Below are positions 18,617-26,532 of a stretch of DNA of 64,000 nt, one piece after another. The notes beneath the pieces were generated by a model. It had not been told where the DNA came from. It was given only the letters and a program-made list of their open reading frames with translations, and ran no database searches. Origin of the DNA: JAWKJY01 sp041393535 (lineage in GTDB: Bacteria > Actinomycetota > Thermoleophilia > Gaiellales > Gaiellaceae); NCBI GenBank assembly GCA_041393535.1, contig JAWKJY010000002.1, positions 248,001 to 312,000 on the forward strand. The letters run 5' to 3'. The first letter of the stretch is position 1. Each line of letters begins with the position of its first letter. The position numbers were made by a program, and so were the translations under genes.

Positions 18617-20085
18617 CCCTCGTCATCCTCGACGGCTGGGGCCTCGCGCCGCCCGGCCCGGGGAACGCCGTCGGGCTCGCGCGCACGCCGGTCTTCGACG
18701 ACCTCGTCGCGCGCTACCCGCACACCACCCTCGAGGCGTCGGGCGTAGGCGGTCGTGGGCTGCCAGACGGGCAGATGGGCAACTCCGAGGTGGGCCACCT
18801 CACGATCGGCGCGGGCCGCGTCGTCGACCAGGACCTGATGCGCGTGAACCGCGCGATCCGGGACGGCTCCTTCCTCGCCAACGAGGCCCTCGTCGGCGCC
18901 GCGCGGCGAGCGCGCGATCGCGGCGGGCAGCTGCACCTGATCGGGCTCGTCTCCCACGGCGGCGTCCACTCGCACATCGACCACGTGCGGGCGCTCGTCG
19001 AGCTCGCGGCCCGCGAGGGGCTCGCCGGGCGCACGACGCTGCACGCGTTCACCGACGGCAGGGACGTCTCGCCGCACGCGGCTGCCGCGGACGTCGCGGA
19101 GCTGGTCGATGCCGGCGTCCGGGTGGGGACGGTCGTCGGCCGCTACTACGCGATGGACCGCGACTCGCGCTGGGAGCGCACCGACCGCGCGCTCGCGGCG
19201 CTGCGGCGCGGGGAGGGCGAGCGCGCGGACGACCCGGTCGCGGCGATCCGCGCGAGCTACGAGCGCGGCGTCACGGACGAGTTCGTCGAGCCGACCGTGA
19301 TCGGCGACCCGGCCGCGAACAGGATCGGCCCCGGCGACACGGTCGTCTTCTTCAACTTCCGGCCCGATCGCGGCCGCCAGCTCTCCCGCCGCCTGCTCGA
19401 CGAGGGCGTCGACCTGACCACGATGACGCACTACGCGGACGACCTCGACTGCCCGATCGCCTTCCCGGAGAAGGACGTCCGCGAGGTGCTCGCCCAGGCC
19501 GTCGCCGAGCGCGGCCTCGCGCAGCTCCACGTCGCCGAGACCGAGAAGTACGCCCACGTGACGTACTTCCTCAACGGCGGCAAGGAGGCGCCCTGGCCGG
19601 GTGAGCGCCGCGTCCTCGTCCAGTCGCCCACCGACGTCGCGACGTACGACCTGAAGCCCGAGATGTCGGCCGTCGAGGTCGCGGCGCGGTTCGCCGAGGA
19701 GGTCTCCGCGGGCGGGCTCGGGCTGGCCGTCGTCAACTTCGCGAACCCCGACATGGTCGGCCACACGGGGGTGATCCCCGCCGTCGTCGCCGCCGTGGAG
19801 GCGGTGGACGCCTGCCTCGGGGTCGTCGTCCAGGCGGTGCACGCGCAGGGCGGTGTCTGCATCGTGTTCGCCGACCACGGCAACGCCGAGCAGATGCTCG
19901 AGCCGGACGGGGCGAGCCCCCACACCGCCCACACGACGAACCCGGTGCCCTGCATCGTCACCGCGCCCGGGCTCGCGCTGCGCGAGGGCGGCGGCCTGGC
20001 CGACGTCGCGCCCACGGCGCTCGAGCTGCTCGGCCTGGCCCAGCCCGCCGAGATGGCCGGCCGGAGCCTGCTCCGGCCGTCGTGA
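18592..20085 (+). CDS. gpmI: 2,3-bisphosphoglycerate-independent phosphoglycerate mutase
   Basis: 497 residues of the alkaline-phosphatase-like iPGM family. Visible are the N-terminal metal site ILDGWG, the phosphoserine nucleophile Ser65 in MGNSEVGH, VSHGGVHSH, the TDGRD motif, VVFFNFRPDR, and the second metal site NPDMVGHTG with VFADHGNAEQ. The GTG at 18592 lies inside the end of tpiA; upstream codons are out of frame, and the usual family N-terminus begins only a few residues later. The enzyme interconverts 3- and 2-phosphoglycerate with two Mn ions. It is encoded with tpiA as a glycolysis pair. Confidence 0.95.
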   Translation: MRDRVPLVALVILDGWGLAPPGPGNAVGLARTPVFDDLVARYPHTTLEASGVGGRGLPDGQMGNSEVGHLTIGAGRVVDQDLMRVNRAIRDGSFLANEALVGAARRARDRGGQLHLIGLVSHGGVHSHIDHVRALVELAAREGLAGRTTLHAFTDGRDVSPHAAAADVAELVDAGVRVGTVVGRYYAMDRDSRWERTDRALAALRRGEGERADDPVAAIRASYERGVTDEFVEPTVIGDPAANRIGPGDTVVFFNFRPDRGRQLSRRLLDEGVDLTTMTHYADDLDCPIAFPEKDVREVLAQAVAERGLAQLHVAETEKYAHVTYFLNGGKEAPWPGERRVLVQSPTDVATYDLKPEMSAVEVAARFAEEVSAGGLGLAVVNFANPDMVGHTGVIPAVVAAVEAVDACLGVVVQAVHAQGGVCIVFADHGNAEQMLEPDGASPHTAHTTNPVPCIVTAPGLALREGGGLADVAPTALELLGLAQPAEMAGRSLLRPS

Positions 20086-20123
20086 CGCCCTCTATACTCG
20101 CCCGAACCACGACGGAGGTCCAG

Positions 20124-20702
20124 GTGGGGCTCCAGCAGCCCGAGCACGCGACACTTCGGCAGGCGCAGCGCGGAGACGAGCGGGCCTTCGAGTCGCTCGT
20201 GCGGCAGTACCAGACGCCCGTCTTCAACTACGTCCTGCGCATGGTGGGCGATCGGACGCTGGCCGAGGACCTGACGCAGGACGTCTTCCTGCGCGTCTAT
20301 CACGGCCTGCCGGGCTTCTCCGTCCGCTGCCGCTTCACGACCTGGCTGTTCCAGATCGCGAAGAACCGCGTCCTCGACGAGCTGCGCGCGCGCGAGCGCC
20401 GGCCGGAGACGGGCGCCCTCGACGACGGCCCGCAGCTCGAGGTCGTCGACGCGCCGCCCGAGCAGGTCGAGCTGATCGACGCGGTCTGGCGGGCGGTGGC
20501 ACGCCTCAACCCGGACTTGAAGATGGCGCTCCTCCTGCGCGACGTGGTCGGGCTCTCCTACGCCGAGATCGCGGACGCGCTCGAGATCACCCTCGCGACC
20601 GTCAAGTGGCGGATCTACAAGGCCCGCGAGGAGATCCAGCTGGAGCTCGCGCGCGACGGCGTCTCGCTCGACGCCACGTCGGCCGCCGCCGAAGACGCCT
20701 GA
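20124..20702 (+). CDS. ECF-subfamily RNA polymerase sigma factor
   Basis: 192 residues with sigma region 2 (RAFESLVRQYQTPVFNYVLRM, LAEDLTQDVFLRVYHGLPGF, FTTWLFQIAKNRVLDELR) and region 4 (LLLRDVVGLSYAEIADALEITLATVKWRIYKAREEI). The acidic linker between them is about 45 residues. The GTG at 20124 was chosen because GGAGG precedes it by 5 bases; an in-frame GTG at 20082 overlapping the gpmI stop would add 14 residues. TATACT at 20093 is a possible -10. No anti-sigma gene is next to it, and the regulon is unknown. The 3' side is a long non-coding repeat region. Confidence 0.9.
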   Translation: MGLQQPEHATLRQAQRGDERAFESLVRQYQTPVFNYVLRMVGDRTLAEDLTQDVFLRVYHGLPGFSVRCRFTTWLFQIAKNRVLDELRARERRPETGALDDGPQLEVVDAPPEQVELIDAVWRAVARLNPDLKMALLLRDVVGLSYAEIADALEITLATVKWRIYKAREEIQLELARDGVSLDATSAAAEDA

Positions 20703-21100
20703 CGCTGGTCGCCGGCGCCCGCCGGCCCGTCGCCAGCGGGCTCGCCCACCGGCCGGCGGGCGGCTGTTCCCTGCGCCGGCCCGTGCGGCTCGGGACGCAT
20801 CCGTCCGACTCGAGTCGCCCCGGCCGCGAGGCCGTCGTGCAGCGAGCGCGAGCGGCTCGGGACGACCGGTGGGACGGCGGTCCGTGTCGCCGTCGGCGAC
20901 GCGCCGGGCAAGCGGAGCGGGCAGGCGGTTGGCAGCGCACGCACGCGCCGCCCGGTCAGACTCGACCTGTCGCCCTCCGGCCCCGGAGCGCCGGCCACCT
21001 GCTCGCCGTTCCGGCGTCGTTGCGCCCGGCGGACAGCCGGCTCGACGACCGGCATGCGCCCCGGCGCCGGCTGCAGCACGGCCGTCGTCGCGCAGCCGTC

Positions 21101-21416
21101 GCGTGCGTGTCGGGACGTCGATGCGGCGGGGCTGCTCGTCGTGGTTCGGGGGCCCGCATCGCGTGGGCGTCGCGTGTGTCGGGAGAGCGGTGCGGTGGGG
21201 GCGGCTCGAGGCGGATGGCTGGCTGTGCCCGTGCCGCCAGCCCACGCGTGCGTCGGGAGAGCGGTGCGGCGGGGGTGGCTTGGGGCGGGTGGTGGGCCGT
21301 GTCCATGTCGCCAGCGGTCGCGTGTGTCGGAAGCTGGATGCGGTGGGCTCCTTGCGGCCGAGCCCGCGCCGAGTCCGCGGAGCCTCGCGCGCGTGTCGGC
21401 AGGTCGATGCGGCTGG
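21101..21416. repeat. Degenerate tandem repeat, five units of 69-74 bp
   Basis: Five copies of a core like CGTGTGTCGGGAGAGCGGTG (variants GTCGGGACGTCGATGCGG, GTCGGAAGCTGGATGCGG, GTCGGCAGGTCGATGCGG). The GTCGG anchors are at 21109, 21178, 21252, 21326 and 21395, so the spacings are 69, 74, 74 and 69. The core is followed by a G-rich run and then a more variable segment. The unit length is not a constant multiple of three, which argues against a repeated peptide. Copies two and three are closest to each other. Confidence 0.6.
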
Positions 21417-21443
21417 GCGCCCGCCGGCCAGTCCGGCGGGCGC
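21417..21443. terminator. Perfect 11-bp hairpin at the end of the repeat region
   Basis: GCGCCCGCCGG, loop CCAGT, CCGGCGGGCGC. It lies 3' of the last repeat copy and about 240 bp beyond the metallophosphoesterase stop. It may be a bidirectional terminator or the end of the repeat element. No T-tract. Confidence 0.45.
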
Positions 21444-21681
21444 GGGCCCATCGGCCCCCGGGCCGGCGCGCGCCGGACGTCGCCCGGGCGCGTCGCGTGT
21501 GGTCGCGCGATCGGCTGCGCCACCGGCTCGCCCGCCGTGTGGCCGACGCGGCGGCGCGACGGCGGGGCGGCGCTCATGGGCAGGAGGGGGCGCGGTGCCG
21601 GCGCCGCCGCTGACCCGCCCTGCCCGCCACGACGGCGCGGCATGGACGAGGCGGCGGCCACCGGCCGGCGGGGCGCGCCTG

Positions 21682-22410
21682 CTAGAAGCCGTCGGCGAGG
21701 CGGAGCGCGAGCGAGTCGGGCAGGCCGCGCTCGACGATCTCCTGCTGGGTGCGCTCGACCGGGTACTCCGCCCGCCGCCAGGACGCGTGCATCCGCTCGT
21801 CGTCGAGCAGGAGCCACGCGGCGCGCGGGTCGCCGTCGCGCGGCTGGCCGACCGAGCCCGGGTTCAGCAGCCAGCGCGTCGGCTCGGCCAGGTCGACCTC
21901 GGTCCCGCCGACCGCGAGGCCGCCGTCGAAGCTCTCGTCGTCCGTGAAGACGAGCGCCGCGTGGCTGTGCCCGACCAGCGCGACGCGCCGGGCGGCGACG
22001 GCGAGCGAGGCGCGGGCCGCGTCCCGGCTGAGCACGTACTCCCAGACCGGGTCGCGGACGCTCCCGTGCGCGAGCGTCACCCGCTCGGTGTCGAGCGCCG
22101 GCTGGAGCCGCTCGAGGAACGCGCGCGCGCCGGGATCGAGCACCTGCGCCGTCCAGCGGGCCGCGGCGGCGGCCTCGTGCGAGAATTCGTCGAGCGAGAT
22201 CCGGCCGAGGACGCCCAGATCGTGGTTCCCCACCAGGCAGATCGCGGCGCGCTCGGCGACGAGCGAGCAGCACTCGTTGGGCCTCGGCCCGTACCCGACG
22301 ACGTCGCCGAGGCACCAGACGACGTCGACGCCCTCGGCGTCGACCGCCGTGAGGACGGCCTCGAGCGCGTGCAGGTTCCCGTGGATGTCCGAGATCACCC
22401 CGACGCGCAT
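21682..22410 (-). CDS. Metallophosphoesterase of the YfcE/MJ0936-like group
   Basis: 242 residues of the calcineurin-like phosphoesterase superfamily. All metal motifs are present: SDIHGN near the N-terminus, LGDVVGYGPRP, GNHD, LAHGS and the C-terminal GHSH. The NPGSVGQPRDGDPRAAW motif is typical of the cytoplasmic single-domain phosphodiesterases related to YfcE. The substrate is unknown; these enzymes hydrolyse phosphodiesters with Mn or Fe/Zn. The ATG at 22410 has TAACCT 9 nt upstream. Its start codon is only 6 bp from the divergent M48 start. Confidence 0.88.
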   Translation of the reverse strand: MRVGVISDIHGNLHALEAVLTAVDAEGVDVVWCLGDVVGYGPRPNECCSLVAERAAICLVGNHDLGVLGRISLDEFSHEAAAAARWTAQVLDPGARAFLERLQPALDTERVTLAHGSVRDPVWEYVLSRDAARASLAVAARRVALVGHSHAALVFTDDESFDGGLAVGGTEVDLAEPTRWLLNPGSVGQPRDGDPRAAWLLLDDERMHASWRRAEYPVERTQQEIVERGLPDSLALRLADGF

Positions 22411-22416
22411 CGCGGC

Positions 22417-23649
22417 GTGAGGTTAGCCGTCGTCGCGGCCGCGGCGCTGTGGTGCGTCGCCGGCTGGCTGCTCTGGCGCACCGAGGTGCCGTCGCTCGCG
22501 CTGCCGCACGTGGACGCGGCCGAGCTGGCGGGGCCGGCGCTGCTCGGGCGGATCGAGGACCTGCGGGCCGAGACGCGGTCGCTCTGGGCAGGCGGGCAGG
22601 CCGCGCAGCTGCTCGCCCTCGGGCTGCTCGCGTGGCAGGGACGAGGGCTGGCGCGCGCGCTCCGGCCGATCGGGCGCGGCCGCGTGCGCACCGGGACGCT
22701 CGTCGGCCTGCTGTGCGCCCTCGCGCTCTGGGCGGTCGGCCTGCCCTTCGGGCTCGCCGCGCACCTCGCCGCGCGCGACGCCGGGCTGACGCGTCAGGCG
22801 GTGCCGGCCTGGCTCGGCGACTCGGCGCTCGGCCTCCTCGTCGAGGCCGTGCTCGTCGGCGTCTGCGTCGCGGTCGTCCTCGTCCTGGCCGGCCGGCTCG
22901 GCCGGCGCTGGTGGCTCGCGGCCGGGCCGGCGCTCGCCCTCGTCGCCGTCGCGTTCGCGCTCCTCCAACCGCTCGTCGTCCAGCCGCTCTTCAACCGCTT
23001 CGAGCCGCTGTCGGACCGGGCGCTCGCCACGCGGATCGAGCAGCTCGGCGAGCGCCTCGGCGTGCGCGTCGGCGGCGTCGAGATCGCCGACGCGAGCCGG
23101 CGGACGACCGCGCCGAACGCGTCCGTCACGGGCATCGGCCCGGGGCGGCGGGTCGTGATCGACGACACGCTGATCGAGGGCGGGGGCTTCGCCGAGCGCG
23201 AGGTGCTCGCGGTCGCGGCCCACGAGCTCGCGCACGTCGCGCGCGCGCACGTCTGGAAGGCGGTCGCGTGGTTCGCCCTCCTCGTCGTCCCCGGCGCGTT
23301 CCTCGTGGCGCTCGTCCTCCGGCGCGCGGGCCGGACGGGCGACCCGTCCGGCGTCCCGCTCGGCCTGCTCGTCGCGCTCGCGATCTTCCTCACGACCCTG
23401 CCGCTCCAGACGGCCGTCTCGCGCCGCTACGAGGCCGAGGCCGACTGGCTCGCCCTGCGCGCGACCGACGACCCGGCCGCAGTCGAGGGCCTGATCCGGG
23501 GCTTCGTCGCCGACGGGCTGAGCGATCCCGACCCGCCCGGGTGGAGCTACGCCCTGCTCGGCACGCACCCTCGCCCGGTCGACAGGGTCGCGCTGGCGCG
23601 GGCCTTCGCGGCCCGGGAGGCTAGTCGCGCCGCTCCGGCAGGCCCCTGA
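22417..23649 (+). CDS. M48-family membrane zinc peptidase (Ste24/HtpX-like)
   Basis: 410 residues. The N-terminal half contains several transmembrane helices and a soluble loop (SDRALATRIEQLGERLGVRV, ADASRRTTAPNASVTGIG) typical of CAAX-protease Ste24 relatives. The zinc site is AAHELAHVARAH, HExxH at 269-273, with the third ligand in RRYEAEADWLAL. It ends with LLGTHPRPVDRVALA, the usual M48 C-terminal substrate-groove motif. The probable role is quality-control proteolysis of membrane proteins or prenyl-type peptide processing. The GTG at 22417 leaves almost no room for a promoter because the metallophosphoesterase starts 6 bp away. The last 29 bp overlap the convergent DUF3467 gene. Confidence 0.88.
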   Translation: MRLAVVAAAALWCVAGWLLWRTEVPSLALPHVDAAELAGPALLGRIEDLRAETRSLWAGGQAAQLLALGLLAWQGRGLARALRPIGRGRVRTGTLVGLLCALALWAVGLPFGLAAHLAARDAGLTRQAVPAWLGDSALGLLVEAVLVGVCVAVVLVLAGRLGRRWWLAAGPALALVAVAFALLQPLVVQPLFNRFEPLSDRALATRIEQLGERLGVRVGGVEIADASRRTTAPNASVTGIGPGRRVVIDDTLIEGGGFAEREVLAVAAHELAHVARAHVWKAVAWFALLVVPGAFLVALVLRRAGRTGDPSGVPLGLLVALAIFLTTLPLQTAVSRRYEAEADWLALRATDDPAAVEGLIRGFVADGLSDPDPPGWSYALLGTHPRPVDRVALARAFAAREASRAAPAGP

Positions 23650-23911
23650 TCCCCTCGCGCAGCTCGTAGCTCGACCACGCGCTCTGCAGCGCCTCGAGCA
23701 GCTCGCGGGCGGCGAGGGGCGAGAGGTTCACGCGGCTGACGACGATCCCGTTCGGGGCCGTCCCGTCCTCGCCCTCGTGGTCGATCCGGGCGAACGTCAA
23801 CGTGAACTCGTAGTCGGAGAACGCGATCTTCGCGAAGTTCGCGTATGCGCCCGCCATGTGCTCGGGGTCGAGGTGGATGGTGAGCTGGGGCTCCGGGGCG
23901 TCGTCCGACAC
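23621..23911 (-). CDS. DUF3467-family protein
   Basis: 96 residues. Matches the small DUF3467 family: DPEHMAGAYANFAKIAFSDYEFTLTFARID, then GIVVSRVNLSPLAARELLEALQSAWSSYE. It is cytoplasmic, without a signal or membrane segment; function unknown. The GTG at 23911 has TATGGT exactly 6 nt upstream. That hexamer overlaps the -10 of the divergent K+ channel. The 3' end overlaps the M48 gene tail-to-tail by 29 bp. Confidence 0.8.
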   Translation of the reverse strand: MSDDAPEPQLTIHLDPEHMAGAYANFAKIAFSDYEFTLTFARIDHEGEDGTAPNGIVVSRVNLSPLAARELLEALQSAWSSYELREGIRGLPERRD

Positions 23912-23916
23912 GCGAC

Positions 23917-23923
23917 TACCATA
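23917..23923. promoter_or_regulatory. Overlapping divergent -10 elements
   Basis: TACCATA: on the plus strand TACCAT (23917-23922) lies 8 nt before the K+ channel ATG. On the minus strand TATGGT (23923-23918) lies 6 nt before the DUF3467 GTG. RNA polymerase could occupy only one direction at a time. Confidence 0.5.
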
Positions 23924-23930
23924 GCCACCG

Positions 23931-24953
23931 ATGACGGACGGCCGAGCGCAGCTGCGGCGCATGCTGATGGCCGCGGCCGCGTTCGCGCTGATCGTGGTCG
24001 CCGGCATCGTCGGCTTCGCGGCGATCGAGGACGACGGCGTGCTGGACGCCTTCTACCGCACGATCGTCACGGTCACCACGATCGGCTTCACCTCCGCGCC
24101 GGAGGGCGCCGGTGGGAAGCTGTTCACCGCCTTCCTGGCCCTGGCGGGTGTGGCAGTCTTCCTCTACGTCTTCGGCCTCGTGATGGAGCTCGTCGTCAGC
24201 GGGGTGGTCGGCGGGGTCTGGCAGGACCGGCGGCGGCGGAGGCACGTGCAGCACCTCGACAACCACTACGTGATCTGCGGCTACGGGCGCGTCGGCCAGC
24301 GCGTCGCGCGCGAGTTCCGCGCGGCCGGGGTCCCCTTCGTGGTCGTCGACGCCGACGCCGACTCGGTGGTGCTCGCGCGCGTGCACGGGGACGACGCGAT
24401 CGAGGGCTCGGCCACCGACGACGAGGTGCTCGAGCGCGCCGGCCTGGCACGGGCCAGGGGGCTCGTCGCCTGCGTCGACTCGGACGCCGAGAACGTCTAC
24501 ATCGCGCTCACCGCCCGCGAGGCGCGACCCGACCTCCAGATCGCGGCGCGCGCGTCGAGCGAGGACGCCGCGAAGAAGCTCCACCGGGCGGGCGCCGACC
24601 GGGTCGTCTCGCCCTACGCGACCGCCGGCAAGGAGCTCGCGACGATGCTGCTGAAGCCGCACGTCGCGGCGCTCCTCGACGTCGCGGGCGGCCCGGGGGA
24701 GCCGGAGTTCCGCTTCGAGCAGATCGAGGTCGCCGACGACTGCGGCCGCTGCGGCAGCTCGATCCGCGAGCTGCGCGTCCGCGAGCTGACCGGCGCGACG
24801 ATCATCGCGCACCGCCGTGCCGGCGAGGAGTTCAACACCCGGCCCGACCCCGACATCAGGATCGCCGCCGGCGACGTCCTGATCGGCGTCGGCACACCCG
24901 ACGAGATCCGCGCGCTCGAGGAGCTGTTCCGGCCGCGGAGCGCGCTCGTCTGA
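23931..24953 (+). CDS. Potassium channel family protein with RCK (TrkA-N/TrkA-C) domains
   Basis: 340 residues. Two transmembrane helices (about 12-32 and 64-88) flank a pore loop with the filter-like TVTTIGF at about residues 46-52, a variant of the TVGYG selectivity filter. An RCK N-terminal Rossmann domain follows (YVICGYGRVGQRVAREF, acidic strand end VVVDADADSV), then TrkA-C (ELTGATIIAHRRAGEEF, GDVLIGVGTPDEI). This is the MthK-like two-TM channel layout, in which RCK domains form a ligand-gated ring. It starts 19 bp from the divergent DUF3467 start. Confidence 0.92.
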   Translation: MTDGRAQLRRMLMAAAAFALIVVAGIVGFAAIEDDGVLDAFYRTIVTVTTIGFTSAPEGAGGKLFTAFLALAGVAVFLYVFGLVMELVVSGVVGGVWQDRRRRRHVQHLDNHYVICGYGRVGQRVAREFRAAGVPFVVVDADADSVVLARVHGDDAIEGSATDDEVLERAGLARARGLVACVDSDAENVYIALTAREARPDLQIAARASSEDAAKKLHRAGADRVVSPYATAGKELATMLLKPHVAALLDVAGGPGEPEFRFEQIEVADDCGRCGSSIRELRVRELTGATIIAHRRAGEEFNTRPDPDIRIAAGDVLIGVGTPDEIRALEELFRPRSALV

Positions 24954-24982
24954 CCCCCGTCCCGCCCGACCGAGGAGTGCCC

Positions 24983-26527
24983 TTGTCCAGTCCGCTCGCG
25001 CTGCGCCGTCTCGCCGACCCGATCGCGGCCGCCGCTCGCGGCCTCGCCGCCGAGGGCGGGGTCGACGTCGTGCTCGAGCGGCCCGCGGAGGCCGCCCACG
25101 GCGACTACGCGACGAACGCCGCGCTGCGGCTCGCGCCCGTCCTGCGGCGCAAGCCGCGCGACGTCGCCGAGGAGCTCGCCGCGGCCGCCGTGCTCGAGGG
25201 CCTGGTCGAGTCGGTCGAGGTGGCCGGGCCGGGCTTCCTCAACCTCCGGCTCGCGCCGGCCTGGTTCGGCGCCGCGCTCCGGGAGCTCCTCGACGCGGGC
25301 CTCGACTACGGCGCCGGCTCGGCCGCGCGCCGGGAGCGGATCCAGGTCGAGCTCGTCTCGGCGAACCCGACGGGCCCGCTCACCGTCGCCTCGGCGCGCA
25401 ACGGCGCCTACGGCGACGCGGTCGCGCGGCTGCTGGCGTTCGCCGGTCACGAGGTCGAGCGCGAGTACTACGTGAACGACGCGGGGGCGCAGATCGACCT
25501 CTTCCGCGACTCGGTCGCGGCCCGCGCCCGCGGCGAGGAGCCGCCCGAGGGCGGCTACCAGGGCGCCTACGTCGCGGACATCGCGCAGCTCGACGGCGAC
25601 CCCGTCGCGAACATGGTCGCCGGGATCCGCGGCTCGCTCGAGCGCTTCCGGATCGAGCTCGACGGCTGGGCGTTCCAGACCGACGTGGAGCGCGACCTCG
25701 ACGCGGCGCTCGCCCCGCTCGACCTGTACGAGCAGGACGGGGCGCGCTGGCTGCGGACGACCGACTTCGGCGACGACAAGGACCGCGTGCTCGTCCGCTC
25801 CGACGGGCGCCCGACCTACTTCGCCGCCGATGCGGCGTACCTGCGCTCGAAGTACGCGCGCGGCTTCGAGCGGCTGATCTACGTGCTCGGCGCGGACCAC
25901 CACGGCTACGTCGCGCGCCTGAAGGCGCTCGCCGCCGCCTACGGGCACGACCCGGCGAGCGTCGAGGTGCTGATCTACCAGCTCGTCCACCTGACCCAGG
26001 GCGGCGAGGCGCGCAAGGCGTCGAAGCGCCGCGGAGACGTCGTGCTCCTCGACGAGCTGATCGACGAGATCGGCGTCGACGCCGCGCGCTGGTACCTCGT
26101 CATGCGCAGCCACGACCAGGCGATCGAGATCGACGTCGACCTGGCGCGCGAGCGCACCGAGAAGAACCCCGTCTTCTACGTCCAGTACGCCCACGCGCGG
26201 ATCGCCGGCGTCCTGCGCAACGCGGGCGACGCGCTCGCCGAGGCCTCCGCCGCGGCGCCGGACGAGCTCGCGCCGGAGGAGAAGGACCTCGTCAAGCGGC
26301 TGGTCGAGTTCCCGGGCGTCGTCGCCGAGGCGACCGAGCGGCGGGCGCCGCACGCGATCCCCGTCTACGCGATCCGCGTCGCCGACGACTTCCACCGCTT
26401 CTACCACCATCACCGCATCCTCGAGAGCGACACGCGCGCGTTCCGGCTCGCCCTCTGCGTCGCGGCCAAGGGCGTGATCGCCCGCTGCCTCGACCTCGTC
26501 GGGGTGGACGCGCCCGAGCGGATGTAG
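24983..26527 (+). CDS. argS: Arginyl-tRNA synthetase with non-canonical HIGH motif
   Basis: About 514 residues. It has the N-terminal Arg-tRNA-binding domain, then SANPTGPLTVASARNGAYGD where class-I ArgRS normally has HVGH: positions 134-137 read T-V-A-S. The KMSKS-like loop is KASKR at about 344. YVNDAGAQIDLF, LGADHHGYVARLKA and the DALR anticodon domain (HARIAGVLRNA to the end) are normal. The TTG at 24983 has GAGGAG 5 nt upstream; a GTG at 24977 would add two residues. The enzyme charges tRNA-Arg and is essential. The 3' end abuts a convergent hydrolase-like gene with 5 bp between them. Confidence 0.93.
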   Translation: MSSPLALRRLADPIAAAARGLAAEGGVDVVLERPAEAAHGDYATNAALRLAPVLRRKPRDVAEELAAAAVLEGLVESVEVAGPGFLNLRLAPAWFGAALRELLDAGLDYGAGSAARRERIQVELVSANPTGPLTVASARNGAYGDAVARLLAFAGHEVEREYYVNDAGAQIDLFRDSVAARARGEEPPEGGYQGAYVADIAQLDGDPVANMVAGIRGSLERFRIELDGWAFQTDVERDLDAALAPLDLYEQDGARWLRTTDFGDDKDRVLVRSDGRPTYFAADAAYLRSKYARGFERLIYVLGADHHGYVARLKALAAAYGHDPASVEVLIYQLVHLTQGGEARKASKRRGDVVLLDELIDEIGVDAARWYLVMRSHDQAIEIDVDLARERTEKNPVFYVQYAHARIAGVLRNAGDALAEASAAAPDELAPEEKDLVKRLVEFPGVVAEATERRAPHAIPVYAIRVADDFHRFYHHHRILESDTRAFRLALCVAAKGVIARCLDLVGVDAPERM

Positions 26528-26532
26528 CCGGG

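Larger units (their letters stand above)
20703..21681. other. Non-coding region of about 1 kb between ECF sigma factor and metallophosphoesterase
   Basis: No supportable gene: open frames are present on both strands but have no start/RBS context, no recognisable domain and a biased composition. The left half is unstructured GC-rich DNA. The right half holds the 69-74 bp tandem repeat and an 11-bp perfect hairpin described separately. It separates two genes that converge on it, so it is a 3'-3' spacer of unusual length for this genome. Confidence 0.6.

Noticed and set aside
21101..21416. Possible CRISPR array
   Set aside because: Units are 69-74 bp and degenerate throughout, with no short invariant repeat separated by unique spacers, and no cas gene is in the window.
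20703..21681. Possible secreted repeat protein encoded by long open frames on either strand
   Set aside because: The repeat period alternates between 69 and 74 bp, so the frame is not kept; there is no start or SD context. Long open frames are expected by chance at this GC content.
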